Positions 1 through 5,938 of a stretch of 6,636 bases of DNA are shown here, piece by piece. Location: positions 1 to 6,636 of the forward strand of contig JAPUKM010000251.1 of the NCBI GenBank assembly GCA_027295645.1, given 5' to 3'. The notes under the pieces were generated by a model. That model did not search any database and was not told the DNA's origin. It saw only the letters and a list, made by a program, of their open reading frames with translations. The DNA comes from Chloroflexota bacterium (lineage in GTDB: Bacteria; Chloroflexota; Dehalococcoidia; Lucifugimonadales; JAPUKM01). The translations under genes were made by a program, and so were the position numbers. Every line of letters starts with the position of its first letter. Position 1 is the stretch's first letter.

Positions 1-465
1 CGGTACATCGCCGGGCAGGAGGTGTTGGAGGTCACCGCATTTACTGATAGTACAAGCGATGTCGCGTCAAATGAACGAACAGCGCAGGCCATGCTGAAAA
101 TGGAGGGAGGCTGCATTGGTTCCCTCGTTGTTACCCGTCGCGCGCCGTTCACGCAGGTTGAAGTCATCGCACACGGCACGGAAGGAACCCTCGTATGCTC
201 AAACACATTTTCCTTCCTAACCAGGACGGGGAGAGTGACGGGCCAGCCACAGCTAGAGATCACTACTACCAAGGGTGTAACCGTCCAAGAATTCGCTGCG
301 GCAAACTGCTTTACCGCTGAGATCGAATCGTTCAATAGAGCCATATCCATGGATGAAGAACCGACCACCTCTGGCCGAGAGGGGCTAATCAACCAGGCAA
401 TCAACGAAGCAATCTATGAGTCCAATCGCACCGGGAGGGTGACTAGGATCAGTCCAGATCGCTGA
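1..465 (+). CDS. Gfo/Idh/MocA-family oxidoreductase, C-terminal part (5' end outside window)
   Basis: The reading frame is open from base 1 and ends at TGA 463-465, giving 154 visible residues. The first seven, RYIAGQE, lie before an in-frame GTG at 22; I read through that codon because the text continues the family pattern, so the true start is upstream of the window. What is seen is the C-terminal alpha/beta domain of NAD(P)-dependent sugar or cyclitol dehydrogenases. It has a beta strand 'G.IGSLVVTRRAP', the 'AHGTEGTLVCSN' turn typical of the domain's central sheet, and the closing helix pattern 'FTAEIESFNRAI..DEEPTTSGREGL'. The Rossmann nucleotide-binding domain and the catalytic Lys are off the left edge, so cofactor and substrate cannot be judged. 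It is convergent with the alpha/beta hydrolase gene, 70 bases away. The family call is secure; the substrate is unknown. Confidence 0.88.
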   Translation, partial: RYIAGQEVLEVTAFTDSTSDVASNERTAQAMLKMEGGCIGSLVVTRRAPFTQVEVIAHGTEGTLVCSNTFSFLTRTGRVTGQPQLEITTTKGVTVQEFAAANCFTAEIESFNRAISMDEEPTTSGREGLINQAINEAIYESNRTGRVTRISPDR

Positions 466-535
466 GCTGAAACGAGACGGAGAGATTGGTGCGCAGGACG
501 CTAAAGGTGGATGGGCTCCAGCTGTCCAGGTACGG

Positions 536-1381
536 CTAGTTGCCTTCAAGAAGGAAGTCCAGAGTCAGCCTGGTGAACTCCTCCGGCTGGAACCGATAGG
601 ACCCACCCGTTGGCATCCCCGCCTTCGGTGAGTCCGGGATAATCTTGAGAATTGAGCCCCCTATCGCTTCGTGAGCCCGCTGCTCTCCGCGGCGCAGCGA
701 GTCACGCTCCCCGTAGATCAGTAGTGTTGGCGCCTTCACTCGCGAGCCCAGGACCGCAGTATCGACCTGAGTGGCCGCCTCCCTGTGTACGGGGTGCCAC
801 CTGCGATCTCGACGGTTCAGCTCGTCTCGTATCTTCCACTCGTCCCATGTAAGATCGGGCTCATTCTGTCTGACCTTATCCCACGGGGGCAGTAGAGGAG
901 CAACGGGCATATCGTAGGATGTGGTATCTGTGTACTGGGGCTTGAAAAACTTCTCCCAGACCACTTTCCCTTGCTCCTTGCTCCAGAAGGGCAGGCTATC
1001 CATAACCAGCTTCTTGACCCGTTCAGGATGGTTTGCCGCTATATCCAGGACAACAATGGCACCGGTGTGACCGCATACAAAGCTACACTGGTTGATAGCC
1101 AAGTTGTCTAGCACCTCAAGCACGGCCTCGGCACAGTCCGAAATAGTCCAGCTCTTGGTAGCGAGCCACGAGCGTGGGATGTCCGAACGATCATAGCCGG
1201 GAGTATCCAGGATGTAGCAGGTGAAGTGTTGGGCAAACCTGTCCGCAATCCGGGTGAAGCCCCGCCCGCTATCCGCGCCTAAGAAAACCAGGGGGTCGCC
1301 CTTGCCTACTTGATAGCAGTAGACGCGTCCGCCCTCTTGGCGCGCAACATAATGCTCCGTGAAGGCAAACTCGGTAGCCAT
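536..1381 (-). CDS. Alpha/beta hydrolase fold protein with a degenerate catalytic triad
   Basis: 281 residues, a normal length for the family. The ATG is supported by GGAGGAG four bases upstream (bases 1386-1392 on the opposite strand). Fold markers are clear: the strand and turn 'DPLVFLGADSGRG' (29-41), 'ILDTPGYDRSD' (57-67), the nucleophile elbow region 'FVCGHTGAIVVLDIAANHPERV' at 101-122, the cap region rich in Trp and charge (about 133-200), and 'LLIYGERD' (220-227), which carries the expected acid D227. The usual residues are missing. The elbow reads C103-G-H-T-G-A108 with no Ser, Cys or Asp; counting back from the PERV helix end puts His105 (or less likely Thr106) at the nucleophile position. 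The C-terminal 'GH' catalytic His is absent: the stretch after strand 8 is PDSPKAGMPTGG, and the only His after D227 is H237, in the wrong place. The oxyanion 'HG' is LG here. It could be a non-catalytic or unusual member; the substrate is unknown. It is divergent from the cyclase gene. Confidence 0.85.
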   Translation of the reverse strand: MATEFAFTEHYVARQEGGRVYCYQVGKGDPLVFLGADSGRGFTRIADRFAQHFTCYILDTPGYDRSDIPRSWLATKSWTISDCAEAVLEVLDNLAINQCSFVCGHTGAIVVLDIAANHPERVKKLVMDSLPFWSKEQGKVVWEKFFKPQYTDTTSYDMPVAPLLPPWDKVRQNEPDLTWDEWKIRDELNRRDRRWHPVHREAATQVDTAVLGSRVKAPTLLIYGERDSLRRGEQRAHEAIGGSILKIIPDSPKAGMPTGGSYRFQPEEFTRLTLDFLLEGN

Positions 1382-1606
1382 TAAACTCCTCCATAGTGAA
1401 TCCAGGGCGGCAACGCCTCATTGGCCGTGCCCGGATGAACTTCTCCCGCTCGGCAGGTTTTCTGCGTTATCATACATAGTGAGCCACAACAATGTTTGGA
1501 TTTGCTCTGGTGACCACGTCTACAGCCGGTACGCGCAGGCGCATAGTACATGGGATGTCCCCTAGGTCGCCAGGACAGCTTGTGATTGAGAAATCAGGAG
1601 GCAGAT
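1382..1606. promoter_or_regulatory. Divergent control region between hydrolase and cyclase genes
   Basis: This 225-base gap must hold the promoters of both flanking genes. The most AT-rich part is about 1457-1510. TATGAT on the minus strand (1469-1474) and TATCAT on the plus strand (1468-1473) are each one mismatch from TATAAT, but neither has a convincing -35 at 16-18 bases. A short inverted repeat AACA-A-TGTT lies at about 1489-1497. I see no coding potential in the gap beyond the two ribosome binding sites at its edges. Exact promoters cannot be called. Confidence 0.4.
1596..1601 (+). promoter_or_regulatory. Ribosome binding site fixing the cyclase start
   Basis: AGGAGG is followed by the five-base spacer CAGAT and ATG at 1607. 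This favours 1607 over an in-frame TTG at 1586, which lies upstream of the site and would put the ribosome binding site inside the gene. Confidence 0.85.
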
Positions 1607-2527
1607 ATGTCCGACCACCCGACTGAGCAGGAGGTCCTAGGCTATGCGGATGAATTGAAAAACTGGGGTCGGTGGGGATCCGACGATGAGCTTGGGACAA
1701 TGAACTTCCTTACGGACGAAAAGACGGCACGTGCGGCAGCCCTTGTACGTACCGGGAAGAGGGTGACCTGTGGACGCCCGATTGAATTCGGGCCTACAAC
1801 AGAAGCAGCAATCCCACCCATCCGTTTCATGATTTCCAGCGGGGAGGGCGCCGCAGCAACGGGTCGATCCGACGCCCTCGATTTCTTTGGCCTGGCGTAC
1901 CATGGCATGACGATCACGCATATTGATGGGATCTGCCATGCCTTCTGGAACGGCCTGATGTACAACGGGCGTCCCGCAAGTTTGGTGACCACTCGCGAGG
2001 GTGCCAAGGCAGGTGCCATTGAGCTTCTTCGCGACGGCATTATCGGGAGAGGTGTCCTGCTTGATATGCCTCGACTATTGGGGACCGAGTGGATGGAGCC
2101 AGGACAAGGTGTTTTACCCGCACATCTTGAGGCGGCGGAAAAGGCGGAGGGCGTCCATGTAGAGGAGGGGGATATTCTTCTGATCCGGACAGGCAATTAC
2201 AAGCGGAGGCTGACCCTTGGGCCACTCGGAGATGGGGGTCCGGGGCCGCACGTTGCTCTCCTGCCCTGGATTCGAGAACGTGGGGTTGCACTCTTAGGAT
2301 CAGACACACCCAACGACGTATTGCCGCATCCCTATCCGAACATTGAATGGCCAATGCACTGCATCGGCATTGTCGCAATGGGACTCTGGCTCATGGACAA
2401 TGCCAATCTGGAAGAGATCAGTACGACCTGTGCTGAGTTGAGTCGCTGGGAATTTCTATTGTCTGTATCCCCCCTTCGTCTGCAGGGGGGGACGGGATCT
2501 CCAGTGAACCCGATTGCCGTGTTCTAG
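1607..2527 (+). CDS. Cyclase-family metal-dependent hydrolase (kynurenine formamidase / isatin hydrolase superfamily)
   Basis: 306 residues. The sequence follows the longer bacterial clade of the cyclase family: 'NWGRWGSDDELGTMNFLT' (19-36), the metal motif T104-H-I-D-G-I-C-H111 followed by 'NGLMYNG' (115-121), 'GVLLDMPRL' (149-157), 'VEEGDILLIRTG' (185-196), 'ALLGSDTPND' (228-237), and a C-terminal 'PLRLQGGTGSPVNPIAVF' (289-306). H105, D107 and H111 match HxDxxxH of the family. Known members use Mn or Zn to hydrolyse amides, cyclic amides or related bonds, for example N-formylkynurenine or isatin. Two deviations are visible. The first His of the canonical HxxxHxD is not at the aligned position, which is M101; H99 is two residues further upstream. 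The usual C-terminal Glu-Asn ligand pair appears as D264-N265. There is no signal peptide, so it is likely cytoplasmic. The substrate cannot be assigned. The neighbouring amidase and isochorismatase genes hint at C-N bond hydrolysis. Confidence 0.88.
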   Translation: MSDHPTEQEVLGYADELKNWGRWGSDDELGTMNFLTDEKTARAAALVRTGKRVTCGRPIEFGPTTEAAIPPIRFMISSGEGAAATGRSDALDFFGLAYHGMTITHIDGICHAFWNGLMYNGRPASLVTTREGAKAGAIELLRDGIIGRGVLLDMPRLLGTEWMEPGQGVLPAHLEAAEKAEGVHVEEGDILLIRTGNYKRRLTLGPLGDGGPGPHVALLPWIRERGVALLGSDTPNDVLPHPYPNIEWPMHCIGIVAMGLWLMDNANLEEISTTCAELSRWEFLLSVSPLRLQGGTGSPVNPIAVF

Positions 2528-3277
2528 CTAGCGCATCTTCCAGACGGGCTTGCGCTTCTCTGCAAAAGCACGAGGCCCCTCCTTTGCGTCTTCGGTCTGA
2601 GACACCTCCTTTCGGAGGGTCTGCGTGAGCTCTTGTATCTCGTTTGGCGGGAGCATGAATCGAGCATAGGCAATACGGCGCACGGCCTGGACCGCCAGGG
2701 GCGCACAGAGCTTGATCTGCTCGGCGATAGCCTCGGCTTCCCGAATCAAGGAGTCTCTGTCGGGCAAAACCTTGTGTACCAGGCCCATACGGTAGGCCTC
2801 TTCAGCACTGATGTTGGTCCCGGTCAGGATCATATGTAGTGCCTCCCCCAGAGGTACCATGCCCAAAATATTCATGTTCCCCCAGGCACTCACGCGGGTC
2901 TCCACGTCTCCCAGCCTGGAGCGCTCAGTGGCCAGTCGAATGTCGCAGTCAAGGGCCATCCCAAAGCCGCCTGCCAAAGCGTAACCATCAATGGCGGCGA
3001 TTATGGGCTTCCAGACCTGCTCTCTAAGAGATGTACGCAAGGGTCTCGTCCCGGCATGCTGACCCTCTGACGTCATCTCCTTCAGGTCGGCACCCGTGGA
3101 GAATGCGCGGCCGGTTCCGGACATGATGGCCACCAGCAACGACGGATCGTCACGGTAGTCGACGAATGCGTTGCCCAACGCTTCGATTAGCTCGTTGTTG
3201 AAAGCGTTCAGGGAATCGGGCCGATTCAACGTGATATAGGCGATCTGATTTCGCTTCTCGTAGAGCAGGACTGGCAT
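2528..3277 (-). CDS. Enoyl-CoA hydratase/isomerase family protein (crotonase fold)
   Basis: 249 residues, slightly short for the usual 255-265. The ATG follows AGGAGG (bases 3282-3287 on the other strand) with a four-base spacer. Crotonase markers in order: 'YITLNRPDSLNAFN' (14-27), the first oxyanion-hole segment 'GRAFSTGADLKEM' (56-68), the second 'DGYALAGGFGMALDCDIRLA' (97-116), 'ILTGTNISAEEAYRMGLVHKVLP' (150-172), and a C-terminal trimerisation helix region. Aligned to classical hydratase, the first catalytic Glu (GGGxE) is Gly106, while the second, in the PE position, is kept as E126. The PGxGGT loop after it is also missing. A one-Glu active site suits isomerases, some dehydratases, hydrolases and other crotonases better than simple 2-enoyl-CoA hydration. 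The CoA substrate presumably comes from neighbouring acyl-CoA chemistry. It is convergent with the cyclase gene, and downstream of the amidase on the same strand with a 120-base gap holding its own promoter. Confidence 0.93.
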   Translation of the reverse strand: MPVLLYEKRNQIAYITLNRPDSLNAFNNELIEALGNAFVDYRDDPSLLVAIMSGTGRAFSTGADLKEMTSEGQHAGTRPLRTSLREQVWKPIIAAIDGYALAGGFGMALDCDIRLATERSRLGDVETRVSAWGNMNILGMVPLGEALHMILTGTNISAEEAYRMGLVHKVLPDRDSLIREAEAIAEQIKLCAPLAVQAVRRIAYARFMLPPNEIQELTQTLRKEVSQTEDAKEGPRAFAEKRKPVWKMR

Positions 3278-3309
3278 GGGACCTCCTATCGTTTTCCGCT
3301 TTGGTGGCG

Positions 3310-3339
3310 ATTATAGCAGCGGTTGAGTGACTGTGTTCA
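3310..3339 (-). promoter_or_regulatory. Sigma-70-type promoter for the crotonase gene
   Basis: On the minus strand a perfect TATAAT (3310-3315) lies 18 bases from TGAACA (3334-3339, four of six matches to TTGACA). The predicted start is near 3303, giving a leader of about 25 bases before the crotonase ATG that contains its ribosome binding site. This makes the crotonase gene independently transcribable from the amidase gene upstream. Confidence 0.6.
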
Positions 3340-3341
3340 CT
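3326..3341. promoter_or_regulatory. Inverted repeat AGTGA-N6-TCACT on the crotonase -35
   Basis: Two five-base arms (3326-3330 and 3337-3341) flank a six-base centre. The repeat overlaps the -35 hexamer and spacer, a position where a repressor would block polymerase. The arms are short, so chance occurrence is possible. No regulator gene is in the window. Confidence 0.35.
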
Positions 3342-3397
3342 GTGCGGTGTGCGGAGCGGTGATAGAGTGCAGAACCGCCCGCTCGGCACCACCCTGT

Positions 3398-4807
3398 CTA
3401 CACAGGTATGGACGGATGCGACCGATGCCACTCCGTTGCTTGCTCATACGCGCCGGCTACCTTGAGAACGGTGTGATCCTCCAACGATCGACCCACCAGT
3501 TGCAGCCCAATCGGAAGGCCGTCATCGGACAGTCCACAGGGAATCGAAATAGCTGGAAACCCCGTGAGATTGGAGAACCGGGTGAGTCTGGTCACGGCGC
3601 TCAGGACATCGACCCGTGTTCCACCGATCTCCACCTCGCTGTCGCCATGTCGCGGCGCGGGGATGGCGGTGGTCGGGAAGGCGATGAGATCGACCTGGTC
3701 AAGCACCTCACGTGTCTGCTGTACCAGGACAGCGCGCGCCTGCTGCGCCCGGACGTAGTCCGGTGCCGAGACATCCAGCCCCAACGAAAGACGTTGCTTC
3801 ACCGCCGGGTCCAGCTCCGAGCCATGCTCCTTCAGCAGCGTCCCATGGGCTGCGATAGCCTCTCCGCCCATGATGGTCGTGGACATATCCGCACAGCCCG
3901 CGAGCCACGGCATCTTGACCTCGACAACAGAGGCACCCAGGCTCGACAGCTTGTCGATCGCCGCCAGCACTTTTTCCTTTACTGCACCACTCAGGACATC
4001 CCAGACGAACTCCTTCGGAACACCGATCCGAACAGATACGACCTGTTCCCCAAGCGAGGCCGAGAAGTCCGGCACGGGGGAATCCAAAGACGTAGAATCT
4101 CGCTGATCGTAACCGGCGATGGCGTTCAGCACCACGGCGCAGTCCCCCACCGTTCTCGTAAAAATCCCAACGTGGTCCAGGGACCAGCAGAGCTGGGTCA
4201 CGCCAAAGAGGCTTATCCGACCATACGTGGGCTTGAACCCCACCGTACCGCTGAGCGAAGCCGGAATCCGGACTGAGCCGCCCGTATCGGTGCCCAGGGC
4301 TGCCGCACACCCGCCTGTAGCAGTCGCCGCGGCAGACCCACCGCTGGAGCCGCCGGACATACGACCGGGATCCCAGGGGTTATTGCAGTTGCCATAGTGC
4401 GGGTTCAGGCCGGTGGGCCCGAGTGCAATTTCATTCATGTTCGTCTTGCCCATAAGCACGGCACCGGCACTCTTAAGCCTGGCAACCGCCGTGGCATCTT
4501 CGGTCGGCACATAATCGCCCATGACCGTTGTTCCCGAGGTCGTTCGAACGCCCTCGGTGAGAAACAGGTCCTTGACTGCTACGGGGATCCCATGGAGGGG
4601 GCCTCGGTAATCACCCCGGCTGATGGCCTGGTCAGCCTCCTTCGCGGCTGCGCGTGCCTCGTCGCCCATGACCGTGATGAACGCATTTATCGTTCCCTCT
4701 ACGGCATCTATGCGCTGTAGATGGCTCTCCACTAGCTCACTGGCGGAGACATCCCTGCTCTTGATTAGTCGGGACATCTCAGTGAGTGGAAGGGAGTGAA
4801 GCTCCAT
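3398..4807 (-). CDS. Amidase-signature family hydrolase (GatA-like, stand-alone)
   Basis: 469 residues from the ATG at 4807, which follows AGGAGG by five bases; the frame stays open 41 codons further upstream, but that stretch contains the promoter and shows no family similarity. The complete amidase-signature triad is visible: K79 in 'IPVAVKDLF', the cis-Ser S154 in 'SGGSSGGSAA' (151-160), and the nucleophile S178 in 'GTDTGGSVRIPAS' (172-184). Further family segments are 'LMGKTNMNEIALG' (118-130), 'GFKPTYGRIS' (190-199), 'IGVPKEF' (261-267) and 'LTGFPAISIPCG' (414-425). The enzyme hydrolyses a carboxamide to a carboxylate and ammonia or amine. It resembles GatA of the tRNA amidotransferase, but no GatB or GatC gene adjoins it and the C-terminal half has amidase-type 'FPTTAIPAP' and 'LTRFSNLTG', so a catabolic amidase is more likely. 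It is divergent from the isochorismatase-like gene. Confidence 0.93.
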   Translation of the reverse strand: MELHSLPLTEMSRLIKSRDVSASELVESHLQRIDAVEGTINAFITVMGDEARAAAKEADQAISRGDYRGPLHGIPVAVKDLFLTEGVRTTSGTTVMGDYVPTEDATAVARLKSAGAVLMGKTNMNEIALGPTGLNPHYGNCNNPWDPGRMSGGSSGGSAAATATGGCAAALGTDTGGSVRIPASLSGTVGFKPTYGRISLFGVTQLCWSLDHVGIFTRTVGDCAVVLNAIAGYDQRDSTSLDSPVPDFSASLGEQVVSVRIGVPKEFVWDVLSGAVKEKVLAAIDKLSSLGASVVEVKMPWLAGCADMSTTIMGGEAIAAHGTLLKEHGSELDPAVKQRLSLGLDVSAPDYVRAQQARAVLVQQTREVLDQVDLIAFPTTAIPAPRHGDSEVEIGGTRVDVLSAVTRLTRFSNLTGFPAISIPCGLSDDGLPIGLQLVGRSLEDHTVLKVAGAYEQATEWHRSHPSIPV

Positions 4808-4812
4808 GGTTT

Positions 4813-4818
4813 CCTCCT
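4813..4818 (-). promoter_or_regulatory. Ribosome binding site fixing the amidase start
   Basis: AGGAGG on the minus strand, five bases (AAACC) before ATG at 4807-4805. It rules against the longer in-frame start near 4930, which would put the promoter inside the coding region. Confidence 0.85.
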
Positions 4819-4836
4819 GCCTAAGCCGTGTTGGAA

Positions 4837-4844
4837 TCACGTGA
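4837..4844. promoter_or_regulatory. Perfect palindrome TCACGTGA at the amidase transcription start
   Basis: This eight-base perfect palindrome lies directly between the predicted -10 (4845-4850) and the predicted transcription start of the amidase gene. It is a possible second half of an operator pair with the palindrome at 4863-4875. It is short enough to be chance. Confidence 0.3.
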
Positions 4845-4873
4845 AGAATAATGTGGATGCTGCATTGAGTCAA
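4845..4873 (-). promoter_or_regulatory. Sigma-70-type promoter for the amidase gene
   Basis: On the minus strand TTGACT (4868-4873, five of six matches) is separated by 17 bases from TATTCT (4845-4850, four of six). The expected start is near 4838, about 30 bases before the ATG and upstream of the ribosome binding site. Confidence 0.55.
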
Positions 4874-4875
4874 TG
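4863..4875. promoter_or_regulatory. Palindromic operator candidate CATTGA-G-TCAATG
   Basis: Perfect six-base arms around a single central base. It contains the whole predicted -35 hexamer of the amidase promoter. This placement is what a repressor site would have. The regulator is not encoded in the window. Confidence 0.4.
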
Positions 4876-4995
4876 TCAGGCAGATGGTCACCGCTTGGCC
4901 ACCGTGGACCTCCGGCGGACTTGTTAGCATGAGCAGTCATCATAGCCCGTGGCCGGACAGTGCCAACCGTACGCCTCTACGTCCCGGACGGCCGC

Positions 4996-5025
4996 TTGAC
5001 AGAGACCGCAGCCTCAATCTACAAT
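4996..5025 (+). promoter_or_regulatory. Strong sigma-70-type promoter for the isochorismatase-like gene
   Basis: A perfect TTGACA (4996-5001), an 18-base spacer, then TACAAT (5020-5025, five of six). The predicted start near 5032 leaves a leader of about 50 bases before the ATG at 5084. It would drive the isochorismatase-like gene and probably the CoA-transferase gene behind it. Confidence 0.75.
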
Positions 5026-5072
5026 CCGTTCCCATCCAGTCCAGAACCAACAGCCTCCAACCAACCGGTAGT

Positions 5073-5078
5073 GAGGAG
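5073..5078 (+). promoter_or_regulatory. Ribosome binding site fixing the isochorismatase-like start
   Basis: GAGGAG is five bases before ATG 5084 but only two bases before an adjacent in-frame GTG at 5081, so 5084 is preferred. Confidence 0.75.
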
Positions 5079-5083
5079 TAGTG

Positions 5084-5827
5084 ATGAGCGAGAAGAAGGC
5101 CTGGCAAGAGGGCCTTGGAAACTATCCCAGAATAGTAGCTGATTTCGAGATTGAGCCCGAGAAGACGGCGCTGGTCGTGGTTGATATGCAGTACTACGAT
5201 GCGCATCCGGACTACGGCATGGGCAGGATCTTGAAGGAGCGATATCCAGAGCTTGCGGCCCACTATCTTCCCAGGCTGAGTGACGTGGTGATCCCCAATT
5301 GCATCAAGCTGGTCGACTTCTTCCGGAAACACGAATTAAGGATGTTTTATGCCAGCTTTGGCGCAACGCTGCCGGACGGGAGTGATTCTCTGCCCCTCAG
5401 GAAGCTGCGGGATGAAGAGATCGAGAGGGAGACCGGCGTGAAGTCGACCTTTGCCCTGGGAAGTTTCGAGCACCAGGTGCTCGAGGAGCTCAAGCCACGG
5501 CCGGAGGAGATCGTGGTCAACAAGACCACTCGAAGCGCATTTAGCGGCACCGGTTTGGACCACACTCTGAGGATGATGGGTATAGACAGCGTGGTGATAA
5601 TTGGGGCTTTGACCAATGGCTGTGTGGAGAGCACGGGCCGTAGCTCCTCCGACCTCGGGTACAAGACCATCGTGATCGACGACGCATCGGCCACTATCGA
5701 TCAGGCCAGCCAGGACGCCACCATGAAATCCTTCGCCTGGATATTCGGCAAGGTCATGGACACCGATGAGCTTATCGCCAACCTGTCCAAAAAGCTCCAG
5801 GTTGCCGCCGTAGCGGTTGGCACGTAG
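5084..5827 (+). CDS. Isochorismatase-family cysteine hydrolase
   Basis: 247 residues. The catalytic Asp-Lys-Cys triad of the family is complete: D34 in 'TALVVVDMQ' (28-36), K147 in 'VVNKTTRSAF' (144-153), and C180 in 'IGALTNGCVESTGRSSSDLGY' (173-193), where the cis-peptide region before Cys and the conserved 'TGR' after it also fit. A roughly 25-residue N-terminal extension and a long insert between strands 1 and 2 (about 37-70) make it longer than the smallest members. The family hydrolyses amides such as nicotinamide, N-carbamoyl amino acids, biuret or maleamate through a thioester intermediate, or cleaves the isochorismate vinyl ether. With an amidase on one side and a CoA-transferase on the other, amide hydrolysis is the likelier role. 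No isochorismate or siderophore genes adjoin it. The protein appears cytoplasmic. Its own promoter lies upstream, and the CoA-transferase gene follows after 111 bases. The substrate is not assignable. Confidence 0.93.
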   Translation: MSEKKAWQEGLGNYPRIVADFEIEPEKTALVVVDMQYYDAHPDYGMGRILKERYPELAAHYLPRLSDVVIPNCIKLVDFFRKHELRMFYASFGATLPDGSDSLPLRKLRDEEIERETGVKSTFALGSFEHQVLEELKPRPEEIVVNKTTRSAFSGTGLDHTLRMMGIDSVVIIGALTNGCVESTGRSSSDLGYKTIVIDDASATIDQASQDATMKSFAWIFGKVMDTDELIANLSKKLQVAAVAVGT

Positions 5828-5924
5828 GCTCACGCTTCCGCAAACAGCCTGCGTTGACCGCCTCGTCCATTTTGTGGCCCTGGCCGGTCCCCCCGGCGGA
5901 AATACGCGCACACAAAAGCTTGGA

Positions 5925-5930
5925 AAGGAG
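5925..5930 (+). promoter_or_regulatory. Ribosome binding site selecting a TTG start
   Basis: AAGGAG lies eight bases before TTG 5939 and 23 bases before the first in-frame ATG at 5954. The TTG start is therefore preferred, although homologue alignment could move it five codons. Confidence 0.65.
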
Positions 5931-5938
5931 CCGATAGC

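Noticed and set aside
466..535. Search for a bidirectional terminator between the two convergent left-hand genes
   Set aside because: Only the six-base palindrome CAGCTG is seen; there is no stem with a T-run on either strand.
1642..2196. Minus-strand open frame of 184 codons inside the cyclase gene
   Set aside because: Low-complexity Ser/Pro/Arg composition and full overlap with a well-conserved enzyme indicate a shadow frame.
3354..3384. Possible terminator after the amidase gene: GAGCGG and CCGCTC six-base stem
   Set aside because: The loop is 19 bases and no T-run follows on the minus strand, so it does not qualify as an intrinsic terminator; read-through into the crotonase gene remains possible.
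3323..4276. Long plus-strand open frame (317 codons) antisense to the amidase gene
   Set aside because: It has no recognisable domain, is rich in Arg, His and Pro as GC-rich shadow frames are, and lies opposite a gene with an intact catalytic triad.
3398..4807. Calling the amidase GatA of the tRNA-dependent amidotransferase
   Set aside because: The triad positions match GatA, but GatB and GatC genes are absent from the neighbourhood and the C-terminal half follows stand-alone amidases.
4807..4930. 41-codon upstream extension of the amidase
   Set aside because: It would start without a ribosome binding site and would contain the predicted promoter; the ATG at 4807 has an ideal AGGAGG.
5883..5897. 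Hairpin GCCGG-TCCCC-CCGGC between the isochorismatase-like and CoA-transferase genes
   Set aside because: The stem is only five base pairs and there is no T-run after it; it is compatible with chance in GC-rich DNA.
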